Below are positions 7,368 through 15,914 of a DNA stretch of 64,000 nt, in pieces (position 1 is the first letter of the stretch; each line of letters starts with the position of its first letter). The notes beneath the pieces are model-generated. The model had not been told where the DNA came from, made no database searches, and saw only the letters and a list, made by a program, of their open reading frames with translations. This DNA comes from Phenylobacterium sp. Its GTDB lineage: Bacteria; Pseudomonadota; Alphaproteobacteria; Caulobacterales; Caulobacteraceae. The stretch covers positions 62,001-126,000 of the forward strand of contig NZ_JAUXXE010000068.1 in NCBI RefSeq assembly GCF_030681155.1, in the 5' to 3' direction. A program made the position numbers and the translations under genes.

Positions 7368-8219
7368 CTAGGCTGCTTCGAAGCGCAGCGGCCCGCCCCA
7401 GAAAGTCTCCACCAAGGTGTGCTGGGCGCCGGGCTTTCCGGTGGTCAGGAACCGGCGCAAGCCGCTTTCGCCCGCTCGGTATTCCGGATGCTTGGCGAGA
7501 TAGTCCGCCAGGGCCTCGGCGGTGGCGCCCGGCTGATGGATCAACGGCGTGCCCGGCTTGAGCGCCGCCCGGAAGATGTCGGCGACGATTTCATAGTGCG
7601 TGCAGCCGAGGATCGCCCGGTCGGGCGCACGGCCGATACGGCTGGTGATCGCCGCGACATGGGCCTCGATGGCGGTCGCCAGCTCGACCGCTCCAGCCCC
7701 CGCCTCGATCATCGGCGCCAGGGTCGGGCAAGGCTCGACGAACACCGCCACGTCCTGCCGCCGCTTATCGACCTCGATCTCATAGACCCGTGAACGGGCT
7801 GTCGCCGGGGTGCAGAACACCGCCAGGATGTCGAGCTTCTCGACCTTCTCCCCGCGCCGCTCGGCCTCATGCTCCCAGGGCACGCCGGTGGCCGCCTCGA
7901 TGGTCGGAACAATGATGCCCAGGATGTTCACCGGGCGGCCGATCTGCTTGCGATAGGCGGGTAGCCAGGTTTGTTGCAGCCGCCGCAAGGCGATGCCCGA
8001 GGCGGTGTTGCAAGCCAGCACCACCAAGTCGCAACCCTGGGCGAACAGGGTCTCGCAACCGCGCCGGGTCAGATCGACGATCTCTTCACCGTCACGGCCG
8101 CCGTAGGGCGCATTGGCCTGGTCGGCCAAATAGACAAAGTCCGCGTTCGGCATCGCCTGCACGAGCGCACGGTGAACGGACAGGCCGCCCACGCCGGAAT
8201 CGAAAACGCCAATAGCCAT
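7368..8219 (-). CDS. murI: Glutamate racemase MurI
   Basis: Converts L-glutamate to D-glutamate for peptidoglycan. The N-terminus GVFDSGVGGLSVHRAL carries the Asp-Ser pair (D7, S8), and the two catalytic cysteines are in LACNTASG (C70) and LGCTHYE (C206). Numbering is from the ATG at 8219, preceded by GGAG; a TTG at 8228 would add three residues. Length is 283 residues. There is a short insertion around 115-130 rich in Glu and Arg. It is the first gene of a two-gene minus-strand unit with the SRPBCC gene. Confidence 0.95.
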   Translation of the reverse strand: MAIGVFDSGVGGLSVHRALVQAMPNADFVYLADQANAPYGGRDGEEIVDLTRRGCETLFAQGCDLVVLACNTASGIALRRLQQTWLPAYRKQIGRPVNILGIIVPTIEAATGVPWEHEAERRGEKVEKLDILAVFCTPATARSRVYEIEVDKRRQDVAVFVEPCPTLAPMIEAGAGAVELATAIEAHVAAITSRIGRAPDRAILGCTHYEIVADIFRAALKPGTPLIHQPGATAEALADYLAKHPEYRAGESGLRRFLTTGKPGAQHTLVETFWGGPLRFEAA

Positions 8220-8301
8220 GCTCTCCAATGTACCCCTCAGGCGGATCGGCGTCCATGCGGCCGGAACCAGCCCCGGTTCGCCGAACTGCGGAATTTCGGA
8301 T

Positions 8302-8333
8302 TGACGAATACGTCATTCTGACATATTTGTCAG
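8302..8333. promoter_or_regulatory. Paired inverted repeats, probable TetR operators
   Basis: TGACG-AATA-CGTCA (8302-8315) and CTGACA-TATT-TGTCAG (8318-8333) are two perfect short palindromes with centres 17 bases apart. TGACA/TGTCA half-sites are common for TetR/AcrR regulators, and a TetR gene lies downstream in the same direction. They could control both the 87-residue gene at 8434 and tetR. The link is inference. Confidence 0.5.
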
Positions 8334-8433
8334 TCCGAGCTTTACAGTGTGGTGCGTATCGCCCGCGGGCGGCCTTCGACGCAGGCCCTCCGCGCCGCTC
8401 TGCGTCGCCCAACCTGAACCGAGCCCCAGACCT

Positions 8434-8697
8434 ATGGCCCTCCCCGCCCGCGCGCTAGACAACCTGACCCCCGAAGATCCGGCCTCGACCTGGGTGATCG
8501 GGGTCGAGGTTGACCTCGCCACCGCCCTGGCGCTGGCGCGCGCCTCCACCAAGGCGCTGCTGGAACTGTCGCCCCTGGCGCATCGCGAAATCACCGCGGC
8601 GCTGGAGCACGAGATTCAGATCCTGGAACAACAGAGTGATCCGCTGTCGTTGGCCGCCGCCAACGCCGTGAAGCAATACCTCCCCGAGGCAGCCTGA
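8434..8697 (+). CDS. Hypothetical protein, 87 residues
   Basis: I do not recognise a family. The protein is predicted to be soluble and largely helical, with an Ala/Leu-rich middle (ATALALARASTKALLEL), and there is no signal peptide or membrane segment. Although the frame is open further upstream, the ATG at 8434 is chosen because residues from there look coding and the upstream part is Arg/Pro-rich non-coding style. It is followed by tetR after 17 bases, so the two are likely co-transcribed from the operator-bearing promoter at 8302-8333. Confidence 0.55.
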   Translation: MALPARALDNLTPEDPASTWVIGVEVDLATALALARASTKALLELSPLAHREITAALEHEIQILEQQSDPLSLAAANAVKQYLPEAA

Positions 8698-8714
8698 CCG
8701 CCCCCCGTCGCCCC

Positions 8715-9380
8715 ATGCGGGTCAATCTCGAGGCCCGGGCCGCGGCCGCCGAGAACCGCAAGGCGCAGACGCGAGAGCGCTTGCTGGATGCGGCCATCGT
8801 CGTCATCGGCGACAAGGGTCCCGACGCCTCGTCGGTCGAGGATTTCGTAGCCGCCGCCGATGTCTCGCGCGGCACCTTCTACAACTACTTCCCGACGATG
8901 GAGGACCTGCTGCGCGCGGTCCGCCGCAAGCTGACCGACGCGCTGATGGCGGTCCTCGACGCCCATCTGCCGTCCAGCATCCCGGCGTCCTCTCGACTCG
9001 CCACCCGGCTTCACAGCCACTTCGCCCTGGTCAGCCACGACCCGGCCTGGGGCTGGGTCGTGATGCGGCTGGACGCCACGCGGCTGGGGCGCACCCCGGC
9101 GATGGAAGAGAGCTTCGACCGCATGTATCGCGAGGGCGTCGCCGCCGGCGAGTTCCGCCCGGCCGACCCGCTGGCGGTCCGCAGCCTGACGTTCGGAACC
9201 AGCCGCATGGTTCAGCGCGACATCCTGCTTGGCCTGGCCACGCCTGAGCACAAGGAGCGCGTCGTGGCGCTCCTGCTCGTCACCTTCGGGCTGACGCCGG
9301 AAGACGCCGAGCGCATCAGCCGGGAATCGGCGCTGCGGGCTGCGCAGATCCAGGACCAGGTCCCGCTGAGCGCGATCTAA
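8715..9380 (+). CDS. TetR/AcrR-family transcriptional regulator
   Basis: Repressor of 221 residues. Residues about 15-62 form the TetR helix-turn-helix, with TRERLLDAAIVVIGDKG, then SVEDFVAAADVSRGTFYNYF. The C-terminal domain is divergent and gives no clue to the ligand. The gene follows a small unknown gene and precedes a peptidase. A 9-base inverted repeat just after its stop could be its transcript end or an operator for the peptidase gene. Confidence 0.88.
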   Translation: MRVNLEARAAAAENRKAQTRERLLDAAIVVIGDKGPDASSVEDFVAAADVSRGTFYNYFPTMEDLLRAVRRKLTDALMAVLDAHLPSSIPASSRLATRLHSHFALVSHDPAWGWVVMRLDATRLGRTPAMEESFDRMYREGVAAGEFRPADPLAVRSLTFGTSRMVQRDILLGLATPEHKERVVALLLVTFGLTPEDAERISRESALRAAQIQDQVPLSAI

Positions 9381-9409
9381 CGTCACATTACAAGCCCGTC
9401 ATGTGACGT
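9380..9409. promoter_or_regulatory. Inverted repeat ACGTCACAT/ATGTGACGT
   Basis: Perfect 9-base arms at 9380-9388 and 9401-9409 with a 12-base gap lie between tetR and the M3 peptidase gene. The half-site contains CGTCA, as in the palindrome at 8302-8315. There is no T-run, so an operator is as likely as a terminator. Confidence 0.45.
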
Positions 9410-9466
9410 GCGGCATGGTTGACCCTAAGGTCCGGCCAACTTCGCTTGAGCTTCTCCGGAGACCCT

Positions 9467-11587
9467 ATGAAACGGCGCACGTTCCTTGCCGCATCTGGCG
9501 CATTCGCCGCTGCCGCGACCCTGCCCATCAGCGCACTCGCCCAGGCCGGCGCCAGCGCCATGACCGCGGAGTGGATCGGTCCCTATGGCGGCGTTCCGGC
9601 CTTCGACAAGGTGGCGACCGCCGACTTCGTTCCGGCCCTGACCGCCGCGATGAAGGCCGACACGGCCGAGATCAACGCGATCGCCAACAACCGCGCCAAG
9701 CCGACCTTCGACAACACCATCGCGGCCCTGGAACGCTCTGGCGGCATGCTCGACCGGGTCGACACCTTCTACGGCATCTGGAGCGGCACGCTCTCGACCC
9801 CGGAGATGCGCGCCATCGAGAAGGAAATGTCGCCCAAGCTGTCGGCGCACAGCGACGAGACCCTGCAGAACGCCAAGCTCTTCGCGCGTATCGAGGCCGT
9901 CTACAACGACCGCGCCAAGCTGACGCCCGAGCAGCAGCGCCTGACCTGGGTGTATTGGAACCGCTTCGTGCGCGCCGGCGCCAAGCTGTCGCCCGCCGAC
10001 AAGGCGCGCGTCGCCCAGATCAACCAGGAACTGGCTGGCCTGTTCACCAACTTTAGCCAGAACCTGCTGGCCGACGAGACCGACTACGTCCTCTATCTGC
10101 GCACCGAGAGCGAGCTGGCCGGCCTGCCCGACGACGTCCGCGCCGCCGCCGCGACCGCGGCCGAGGAACGTGGTCGCAAGGGCGAGTACGCCTTCCTCAA
10201 CACCCGGTCCTCGATGGATCCATTCCTGACCTATTCGAAGCGCCGCGATCTGCGCGAGAAGGTCTGGCGCACCTACTACAGCCGCGGCGACAACGGCGAC
10301 GCCAAGGACAACAACGCCAATATCCAGAAGATCCTGAAGCTGCGCTACGAGCGCGCCCAGCTGCTGGGCTTCCCGACCCACGCCCACTGGCGCCTCGACA
10401 ACGCCATGGCCAAGACGCCCGACGCAGCCATGGAGCTGATGATGCGGGTCTGGCCCTCGGCCATCGCGCGTGTGAAGGAAGAGGTCGCCGAGATGCAGGC
10501 GATCGCCGATCAGGAGAAGGCCGGCGTCAAGATCGAGCCCTGGGACTACCGCTTCTACGCCGAGAAGGTCCGCAGCGCCCGCTACGACCTCGACATGAAC
10601 CAGATCAAGCCGTACATGCAGATGGAGAAGCTGCGCGAGGGCATGTTCTGGGCCGCGGGCGAGGTCTACGGCTTCAGCTTCGAGCAGGTCTCAGGCCTGC
10701 CGGTCGCTCACCCCGACATCCGCATCTGGGAGGTCAAGGGCCGCGACGGCCAGCATATCGGCCTCTGGTACTTCGACCCCTATGCGCGGACCGGCAAGCG
10801 CTCCGGCGCCTGGATGAACGCCTATCGGAACCAACAGAAGTTCGACAAGCCGATCACCACGATCGTCTCCAACAACTCGAACTTCGTGAAGGGCGCGCCC
10901 GGCGAGCCGGTGCTGATCTCGTGGGACGACGCCGAGACAATGTTCCACGAGTTCGGCCATGCCATCCACGGCCTGAACTCGAATGTGAACTATCCGACGG
11001 TGTCGGGTACCGCGGTCGCCCGCGACTATGTGGAGTTCCCCAGCCAGATCAACGAGCACTGGCTGCCGACCAAGCAGGTGCTGTCCAAGTTCGCCCTGCA
11101 CCACAAGACCGGCGAGCCGATTCCGCAGGCCCTCGTCGACAAACTGGAAAAGGCCAAGACCTTCCGCCAGGGCTTCGACGTCACCGAGTACCTGTCCTCG
11201 GCGCTGATCGACATGAAGCTGCACCTCGCCGGCGGAGCGGACATCGATCCCGACGCCTTCGAGCGCGACGAACTGACCAAGCTCGGCATGCCGCCTCAGG
11301 TGGTCATGCGTCACCGCACCCCGCAGTTCGGCCACGTCTTCGCGTCCGACGGCTATTCGGCCGGCTACTACAGCTACCTGTGGTCCGAGACCCTGGCTCT
11401 CGACGTGGTCGACGCCTTCAAGGCCTCGCCCGGCGGGATGTACGACAAGGCGATGGCCAAGAAGCTGCATGACAACGTCATGAGCGTCGGCAACTCCATC
11501 GACCCGGCGATCGCCTATCGCAACATGATGGGCCGCGACGTCGATGTGACGGCCTATCTCCGCGACAAGGGCTTCCCGACTACCTGA
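9467..11587 (+). CDS. M3-family zinc peptidase (dipeptidyl carboxypeptidase Dcp-like), Tat-exported
   Basis: Zinc metallopeptidase of 706 residues that trims dipeptides or oligopeptides, probably in the periplasm. The M3 active site HEFGH is at residues 494-498 within MFHEFGHAIHGL, with the third zinc ligand Glu in the following helix (VEFPSQINEHW). The N-terminus MKRRTFLAASGAFAAAATLP is a twin-arginine signal ending near ALAQA. The ATG at 9467 is preceded by GGAG; an earlier in-frame ATG at 9419 would spoil the signal peptide. It is monocistronic, with a hairpin 16 bases after its stop. Confidence 0.93.
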   Translation: MKRRTFLAASGAFAAAATLPISALAQAGASAMTAEWIGPYGGVPAFDKVATADFVPALTAAMKADTAEINAIANNRAKPTFDNTIAALERSGGMLDRVDTFYGIWSGTLSTPEMRAIEKEMSPKLSAHSDETLQNAKLFARIEAVYNDRAKLTPEQQRLTWVYWNRFVRAGAKLSPADKARVAQINQELAGLFTNFSQNLLADETDYVLYLRTESELAGLPDDVRAAAATAAEERGRKGEYAFLNTRSSMDPFLTYSKRRDLREKVWRTYYSRGDNGDAKDNNANIQKILKLRYERAQLLGFPTHAHWRLDNAMAKTPDAAMELMMRVWPSAIARVKEEVAEMQAIADQEKAGVKIEPWDYRFYAEKVRSARYDLDMNQIKPYMQMEKLREGMFWAAGEVYGFSFEQVSGLPVAHPDIRIWEVKGRDGQHIGLWYFDPYARTGKRSGAWMNAYRNQQKFDKPITTIVSNNSNFVKGAPGEPVLISWDDAETMFHEFGHAIHGLNSNVNYPTVSGTAVARDYVEFPSQINEHWLPTKQVLSKFALHHKTGEPIPQALVDKLEKAKTFRQGFDVTEYLSSALIDMKLHLAGGADIDPDAFERDELTKLGMPPQVVMRHRTPQFGHVFASDGYSAGYYSYLWSETLALDVVDAFKASPGGMYDKAMAKKLHDNVMSVGNSIDPAIAYRNMMGRDVDVTAYLRDKGFPTT

Positions 11588-11603
11588 TCGGCGCCTCAGC
11601 GTT

Positions 11604-11628
11604 CGTCCCGGCGCCTGCCGCCGGGACG
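11604..11628 (+). terminator. Hairpin after the M3 peptidase gene
   Basis: CGTCCCGGCG (11604-11613) and CGCCGGGACG (11619-11628) form a perfect 10-base-pair stem with a 5-base loop. There is no T-run, so it is a transcript-end hairpin of the kind often found in GC-rich genomes. Confidence 0.55.
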
Positions 11629-11749
11629 ATACACATGGTGATGGCCCCCAGAGGCCCAGGGTCCTGGAACGAAACGACCCCCGCGCGCATTTTCCAGCAA
11701 AGCTTGTTGCGCTCGTCCCGACGCGCCCTCGTCTCGTTCAGGAATACAT

Positions 11750-12568
11750 ATGCGCCCATCGAATTTTACCGCGGCCCTGTTGGCCGTGACTCTCGCCCTT
11801 CCGGCCTCGGCCTACGCCCAGCCGACCATGCGCCAGGGCAATCCGCTCTCCTCGATTTTCGGCTGTGACGCCGGCGGCAACAAACAGACCGGCGGCGCGG
11901 TGATCGGCGGCTTGGTCGGCGGCGTGCTCGGCAACAACCTCGCGAAGAATGAACGCGGCCTCGGCACTGTGCTCGGCGCGGCGGCCGGCGCGGCCGCAGG
12001 CTCCTATGTCGGTTGCCGCATGCAGCGCAGCGACCAGCAGAAGGCCCAGATCGCCGCCCAGAACGCCCTGGACCGCGGCGGCTCGCAAAGCTGGAGCAAC
12101 CCGCAGACGGGCGCGTCCGGCGATGTGCGGGTAGTCTCGACCAGCACCAGCCAATCCTCGAACTATCCGCCGGTTTCGATGAGCGGAATGCGGTTCGCCG
12201 CCGGCGTTGAACCGGTGTCGAACTACGCCGCCGCCGGCGGCCGCTACAAGTCAGCCAACACAGTCAATCTGCGCGGTGGCCCCTCGACCTCGGCCCCGGT
12301 GGTCGGCAAGCTGCGCCCTGGCGAAACCATCGACGCCGTGGCGCGCGTCAGCGGCGGTGACTGGATCCTCGCGGGCCGCGACGGCGTGGCGATAGGCTAC
12401 GTCGCCCAGAGCGTCGTCAGGCCGGTCAGCAACGGCCAGACCTATGCCAGCGGCGCCGAGACCTGCCGCACCTTCGACCAGACGATCCGCACCCAAGGCG
12501 GCGCGCCGGAAACCCAGCGCCACACCGCCTGCAAGGGCGGCAACGGCGAATGGGTCGTGCAGAGCTAG
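11750..12568 (+). CDS. Exported glycine-zipper and SH3-domain envelope protein
   Basis: Protein of 272 residues. Residues 1-23 are a signal peptide ending in AYA. Residues about 45-90 are a glycine zipper (GGAVIGGLVGGVLGNNLA, then GAAAGAAAGSYVG), a hairpin that can insert in or lie on the outer membrane. Residues about 158-215 are a bacterial SH3 domain (TVNLRGGPSTSAPVVGKLRPGE...GYVAQSVV), which typically contacts peptidoglycan. The C-terminal part has two Cys and the pattern CRTFDQTIRTQGG ending CKGGNGEWVVQS, as in surface-antigen type proteins. The role is probably structural in the envelope. Confidence 0.8.
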   Translation: MRPSNFTAALLAVTLALPASAYAQPTMRQGNPLSSIFGCDAGGNKQTGGAVIGGLVGGVLGNNLAKNERGLGTVLGAAAGAAAGSYVGCRMQRSDQQKAQIAAQNALDRGGSQSWSNPQTGASGDVRVVSTSTSQSSNYPPVSMSGMRFAAGVEPVSNYAAAGGRYKSANTVNLRGGPSTSAPVVGKLRPGETIDAVARVSGGDWILAGRDGVAIGYVAQSVVRPVSNGQTYASGAETCRTFDQTIRTQGGAPETQRHTACKGGNGEWVVQS

Positions 12569-12621
12569 GGAGCATGGCGTGGAGGGGCGCGAAGACGCCC
12601 CTCCACGCCTTCCCAACCCGC

Positions 12622-13077
12622 TCAATCCCAGAGATTGCCCTCAAGCGTCCGCCCGGTTTCCAGCAGGGTCTTGAGGTTGGACAGCACCGCCGGCCAACCC
12701 TTGGCCATCCCGCTCGCCATCCCCGACCCGGCTTCCAAGTCGCTATGGGTCACGGTCAGCTTGGCGTTGGGCCCCACCGGCGAGATATCGAAGGTCACCT
12801 TCGAGTGCCGCGACTCGTCCTGCGGGTCGCTCGGCGTCCCCCAGCTGATGACCATGCGGCTGGGCGGATCGATCTCAACGACCGTGCCGATCAGATCGAC
12901 CGTGCCGCTCTCGTCCAGCCGCACGTGCCGCCAAGGCGAGCCCTGCTTCCAATCCGAGACATTGTAGTGCTCCCAATAGGCCTTGGTCAGGTCACGCTCG
13001 ATAAGCGCGTTCCAGACCGTCTCCGGACTGGCGGCGATATAGACGACATAGACGAAGTTCGGGGCGCGCTCAGGCAC
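12622..13077 (-). CDS. SRPBCC (AHSA1-like) protein partnered with ArsR
   Basis: Cytoplasmic ligand-binding protein of 151 residues of the activator-of-Hsp90 homologue type: YIAASPETVWNALIE at the start, then a WKQGSPW block, GTVVEIDPPSRMVISW and a long C-terminal helix with GWPAVLSNLKTLLETG. Its GTG start overlaps the ArsR stop by 8 bases, so translation is coupled. ArsR plus SRPBCC is a widespread two-gene module whose ligand is unknown. There is no signal peptide. Confidence 0.85.
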   Translation of the reverse strand: MPERAPNFVYVVYIAASPETVWNALIERDLTKAYWEHYNVSDWKQGSPWRHVRLDESGTVDLIGTVVEIDPPSRMVISWGTPSDPQDESRHSKVTFDISPVGPNAKLTVTHSDLEAGSGMASGMAKGWPAVLSNLKTLLETGRTLEGNLWD

Positions 13078-13396
13078 GACGCTTCTCCTGCTTGGTTTCG
13101 ATCTGTTCTTTGAAGTCGGTCAGGGCGTCCAGGCGGACGTCCTCGAACTTGCCCACCCAGCGGCGGACGATCTCGCCGATCGGCACGGGGTTCAGATAGT
13201 GCAGCTTCTCGCGACCGCGCCGCACGACGCTGATCAGGTTGGCGCCTTCCAGGATGGCCAGATGCTTGGTCACCGCCTGCCGTGACATCGGCAGGCCGGC
13301 GGTCAGCTCGGCCAGGGTCTGGCCATTGCGCGCGAACAGCGCATCCAGCAGAGCGCGGCGGCTTTCATCGGCAAGGGCGCGGAAGACGTCATCCAT
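13070..13396 (-). CDS. ArsR-family regulator
   Basis: Small winged-helix repressor of 108 residues (from the ATG at 13396; a TTG at 13414 lies inside the operator and is unlikely). The pattern VFRALADESRRALLDALF, LTAGLPMSRQAVTKHLAILEGANLI and RRGREKLHYLNP is that of the metal-independent ArsR subgroup. There are no cysteines, so metal sensing is improbable. It leads the operon with the SRPBCC gene and is preceded at once by a perfect palindrome. Confidence 0.9.
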   Translation of the reverse strand: MDDVFRALADESRRALLDALFARNGQTLAELTAGLPMSRQAVTKHLAILEGANLISVVRRGREKLHYLNPVPIGEIVRRWVGKFEDVRLDALTDFKEQIETKQEKRRA

Positions 13397-13409
13397 GGCG
13401 CGAACAATA

Positions 13410-13427
13410 GGCAACCATTTGGTTGCC
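13410..13427 (-). promoter_or_regulatory. ArsR self-operator GGCAACC-ATTT-GGTTGCC
   Basis: Perfect 7-base inverted repeat with a 4-base spacer, 14 bases upstream of the arsR ATG. Position and form fit an ArsR operator that closes the arsR-SRPBCC promoter. Confidence 0.7.
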
Positions 13428-13441
13428 CGTCAAGGCGCCAT

Positions 13442-13570
13442 GCCCACGCCCGTCATCCTCCGGTCAGCCGCAGGCTGATCCGGGGAACCCAAGCGGCCGA
13501 GCAAGTTCTGAAACTCAGCTTGGGTCACTCGGATCTCGCTACGCGAGCCCGGAGGATGACGAGCGTGGGC
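13442..13570. repeat. 129-base palindromic intergenic element
   Basis: Outer arms of 22 bases (13442-13463 and 13549-13570) match at 21 positions as inverted copies. Inside are further hairpins: TCAGCC-3-GGCTGA near 13464, ACCCAAGC with GCTTGGGT, and CTCGC-2-GCGAG. There is no coding capacity. It looks like a dispersed repeat of the REP/MITE kind. Confidence 0.7.
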
Positions 13571-13590
13571 GCGGCCAGAACGCTCAATCC

Positions 13591-13619
13591 TTGACCTAAT
13601 CCGTCCACAGGCGCATAAG
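13591..13619 (+). promoter_or_regulatory. Possible ffh-operon promoter
   Basis: TTGACC (13591-13596) with a 17-base spacer to CATAAG (13614-13619) lies 142 bases upstream of the ffh start. Only the -35 element is a good match. Confidence 0.3.
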
Positions 13620-13760
13620 CGCGCCCTTCTGGCGCATAGCATTCGCGCCCTCCACCGCCACGACCCCTGCGACTGATGCAGGACGAGGGCGGAGAGGCCC
13701 CCCGTCGACGTGATCGTCCACGGGGGTCGATTGCGTTTGGGCCGACAGGAGTTTCACCGC

Positions 13761-15284
13761 GTGTTCGACGCACTTACAGATCGGCTTTCCGGGGTATTCG
13801 ACCGCCTGTCCGGGCGTGGCGTACTTTCGGAAAAGGATATCGACGAAGCCCTGCGCGAGGTGCGTGTCGCCCTGCTTGAGGCCGACGTCGCCCTGCCCGT
13901 CGTTCGCGAATTCATCTCCAAGGCAAAGGAACGGGCCACCGGCGAGGAGGTGATCCGTTCGATCCGCCCCGCCGACCAGGTCGTCAAGATCACCTATGAC
14001 GGCCTGATCGAAATGCTGGGCGGCGAGGAGCCCGAGGGCCTGAACCTCGCCCTCAATCCGCCGACCGTGATCCTGATGGCCGGCCTGCAAGGGTCGGGTA
14101 AGACCACCACGGCCGGCAAGCTGGCCCTGAAGCTCGTCAAGGACCGTAAGAAAGTCCTGCTGGCCTCGCTCGACACTCGCCGTCCGGCCGCCATGGAGCA
14201 GCTCGCCCTGCTGGCGACCCAGGCCGGCGTCGAGAGCCTGCCGATCGTGGCCGGCCAAGCGGCTACCGACATCGCCAAGCGCGCCATGTCGGCCGCGCGC
14301 CTGCAAGGCTACGACGTCCTCATCCTCGACACCGCCGGGCGCACGACGCTCGATGAGGCGATGATGAGCGAAGCGGCCGAGATCGCGAAGATCGCGAACC
14401 CGGCCGAGACACTGCTGGTCGCCGACAGCCTGACCGGCCAAGACGCAGTTCGCACCGCCAAGGCCTTCCACGAACGCCTGCCGCTGACCGGCCTGGTGCT
14501 GACGCGGGCCGACGGCGACGGCCGCGGCGGCGCTGCTCTGTCGATGCGCGCGGTCACCGGCCTGCCGATCAAGTTCCTCGGCGTTTCGGAAAAGATCGAC
14601 GGCCTGGACGTGTTCGATGCCCGCCGGGTCGCGGGCCGGATACTCGGACAAGGCGACGTCGTCGCCCTGGTCGAGAAGGCCTCCCAGGACCTGGACGTGG
14701 CCAAGACCGAGGCCATGGCCAAGAAGCTGGCCAAGGGCCAGTTCGACCTCGACATGATGTCCGAGCAGTTCGCCCAGATGAAGAAGATGGGCGGCATGGA
14801 AGGGCTGATGGGCATGCTGCCCGGGGTCCAGAAGGCCAAGAAGCAGCTCGCCGAAGCCAACATCTCCGACAAGACCCTCGATCGCCAGCAGGCCATCATC
14901 TCCTCGATGACCAAGCAGGAGCGGAAGAAGCCCGACATCCTGCAGGCCTCGCGCAAGCGCCGGATCGCCAAGGGCGCCGGCGTCGACGTCGCCGAGGTCA
15001 ACCGCTTGCTCAAGCAGCATCGCCAGATGGCCGACGCCTTCAAGATGATGAGCCGTGACGGCGGCAAGGGCTTCGCCCGCATGGCCGGCATGATGGGCGG
15101 CGGCGGTATGGACCGTTTGAAAGCCATGGGCGGCGGCAAGATGCCGACGCCCGATCCCAAGCAATTGGAAGAACTCGGCAAGCTCGCCGGCCAACCGGGC
15201 GGACTGCCCGGCCTCGGGTCCGGCCTGCCGAAGCTTCCCGGCCTCGGCGGCTTGCCGGGCCTCAATCCCTTCAAGAAATCCTAG
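13761..15284 (+). CDS. ffh: Signal recognition particle protein Ffh
   Basis: GTPase that binds signal sequences of nascent membrane proteins together with 4.5S RNA and delivers them to FtsY. The N domain covers residues 1-85, then the G domain with [33 protein letters not shown] and [10 protein letters not shown]. The M domain from about 300 is Met-rich ([16 protein letters not shown]), and the C-terminus is a Gly/Leu/Pro-rich tail. The GTG at 13761 has AGGAG at 13747-13751. The length of 507 is slightly above the usual 450 because of the tail. It leads a block with rpsP 19 bases downstream. Confidence 0.97.
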   Translation: MFDALTDRLSGVFDRLSGRGVLSEKDIDEALREVRVALLEADVALPVVREFISKAKERATGEEVIRSIRPADQVVKITYDGLIEMLGGEEPEGLNLALNPPTVILMAGLQGSGKTTTAGKLALKLVKDRKKVLLASLDTRRPAAMEQLALLATQAGVESLPIVAGQAATDIAKRAMSAARLQGYDVLILDTAGRTTLDEAMMSEAAEIAKIANPAETLLVADSLTGQDAVRTAKAFHERLPLTGLVLTRADGDGRGGAALSMRAVTGLPIKFLGVSEKIDGLDVFDARRVAGRILGQGDVVALVEKASQDLDVAKTEAMAKKLAKGQFDLDMMSEQFAQMKKMGGMEGLMGMLPGVQKAKKQLAEANISDKTLDRQQAIISSMTKQERKKPDILQASRKRRIAKGAGVDVAEVNRLLKQHRQMADAFKMMSRDGGKGFARMAGMMGGGGMDRLKAMGGGKMPTPDPKQLEELGKLAGQPGGLPGLGSGLPKLPGLGGLPGLNPFKKS

Positions 15285-15303
15285 AGCTTACAAAGGACTA
15301 ACC

Positions 15304-15816
15304 ATGCTCAAGATTCGCCTCGCCCGTGGCGGCGCCAAGAAGCGCCCCTACTACTCGATCGTCATCGCTGACAGCCACTCGCCCCGCGACGGCCGCTTCA
15401 TCGAAAAGGTCGGGTCCTACAACCCGATGCTGAAGAAGGAAGATCCGACGCGCGTGACGCTGAAGATCGAGCGCATCCAAGAGTGGATCGGCAAGGGCGC
15501 CCAGCCGACCGACCGCGTTGCGCGTTTCCTGGCCCAAGCCGGCCTGGTGAAGTGGGAACACGGCAACAACCCGCAAAAGGCCGTCCCGGGTCAAAAGGCC
15601 AAGGAACGTGCTGAAGAGCGCGCTCAACGCGAAACCGACCGCGCCGCGGCCGCCGCCGAAGCCGCCGCTCAGCCGGCTCCGGAACCGGAACCCGTTGTCG
15701 AAGAAGCTCCCGCCGCCGAAGCTCCGGCTGCTGAAGAAGCTGCTCCGGCCGCTGAAGAAGCTCCGGCCGCTGCTGAAGAAGCCGCTCCGGCCGACGCCGA
15801 AAAGACCGAAGGCTAA
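15304..15816 (+). CDS. rpsP: Ribosomal protein bS16 with long Ala/Glu/Pro C-terminal extension
   Basis: Residues 1-85 are canonical S16 ([20 protein letters not shown], then [14 protein letters not shown], and [20 protein letters not shown]). The protein continues to 170 residues: a charged [17 protein letters not shown] helix, then a low-complexity tail of repeated EEAPAAE units that doubles the usual length. Related alphaproteobacteria also carry extended S16 tails. AAAGGA precedes the ATG. It follows ffh and precedes rimM, so ribosome assembly factors are encoded together. Confidence 0.96.
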   Translation: MLKIRLARGGAKKRPYYSIVIADSHSPRDGRFIEKVGSYNPMLKKEDPTRVTLKIERIQEWIGKGAQPTDRVARFLAQAGLVKWEHGNNPQKAVPGQKAKERAEERAQRETDRAAAAAEAAAQPAPEPEPVVEEAPAAEAPAAEEAAPAAEEAPAAAEEAAPADAEKTEG

Positions 15817-15827
15817 TACCGATACCG

Positions 15828-15854
15828 CTCATCCCGGCGAAAGCCGGGACCCAG
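15828..15854. repeat. Dispersed 27-base palindromic repeat, copy 1
   Basis: The element begins CTCATCCCGGC, has a GAAA loop and ends GCCGGGACCCAG. It lies between rpsP and rimM. Two more copies lie after rimM. An outer, imperfect inverted arm (GGTCGGGGTGAGCG) lies near 15884-15897. Confidence 0.75.
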
Positions 15855-15914
15855 GCGGCGCTATAGTTTGGGCCCCGGCCAAGGTCGGGGTGAGCGAGTT
15901 TTGGAACCACGGTC

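Noticed and set aside
6642..7793. 383-codon + strand frame across the SRPBCC and murI genes
   Set aside because: Antisense shadow of two well supported minus-strand genes.
13571..13760. Possible 4.5S RNA gene upstream of ffh
   Set aside because: The conserved SRP RNA tetraloop and asymmetric-loop sequence are not present.
13596..15194. Long open frame antisense to ffh (532 codons)
   Set aside because: It mirrors ffh codon positions in GC-rich DNA, is His/Gly/Leu-rich and low complexity, and has no ribosome site. The + strand reading is unmistakably Ffh.
15660..15810. Repeated GAAGAAGCTCCG units in rpsP as a tandem DNA repeat element
   Set aside because: They are coding low-complexity for the S16 tail rather than an inserted repeat.
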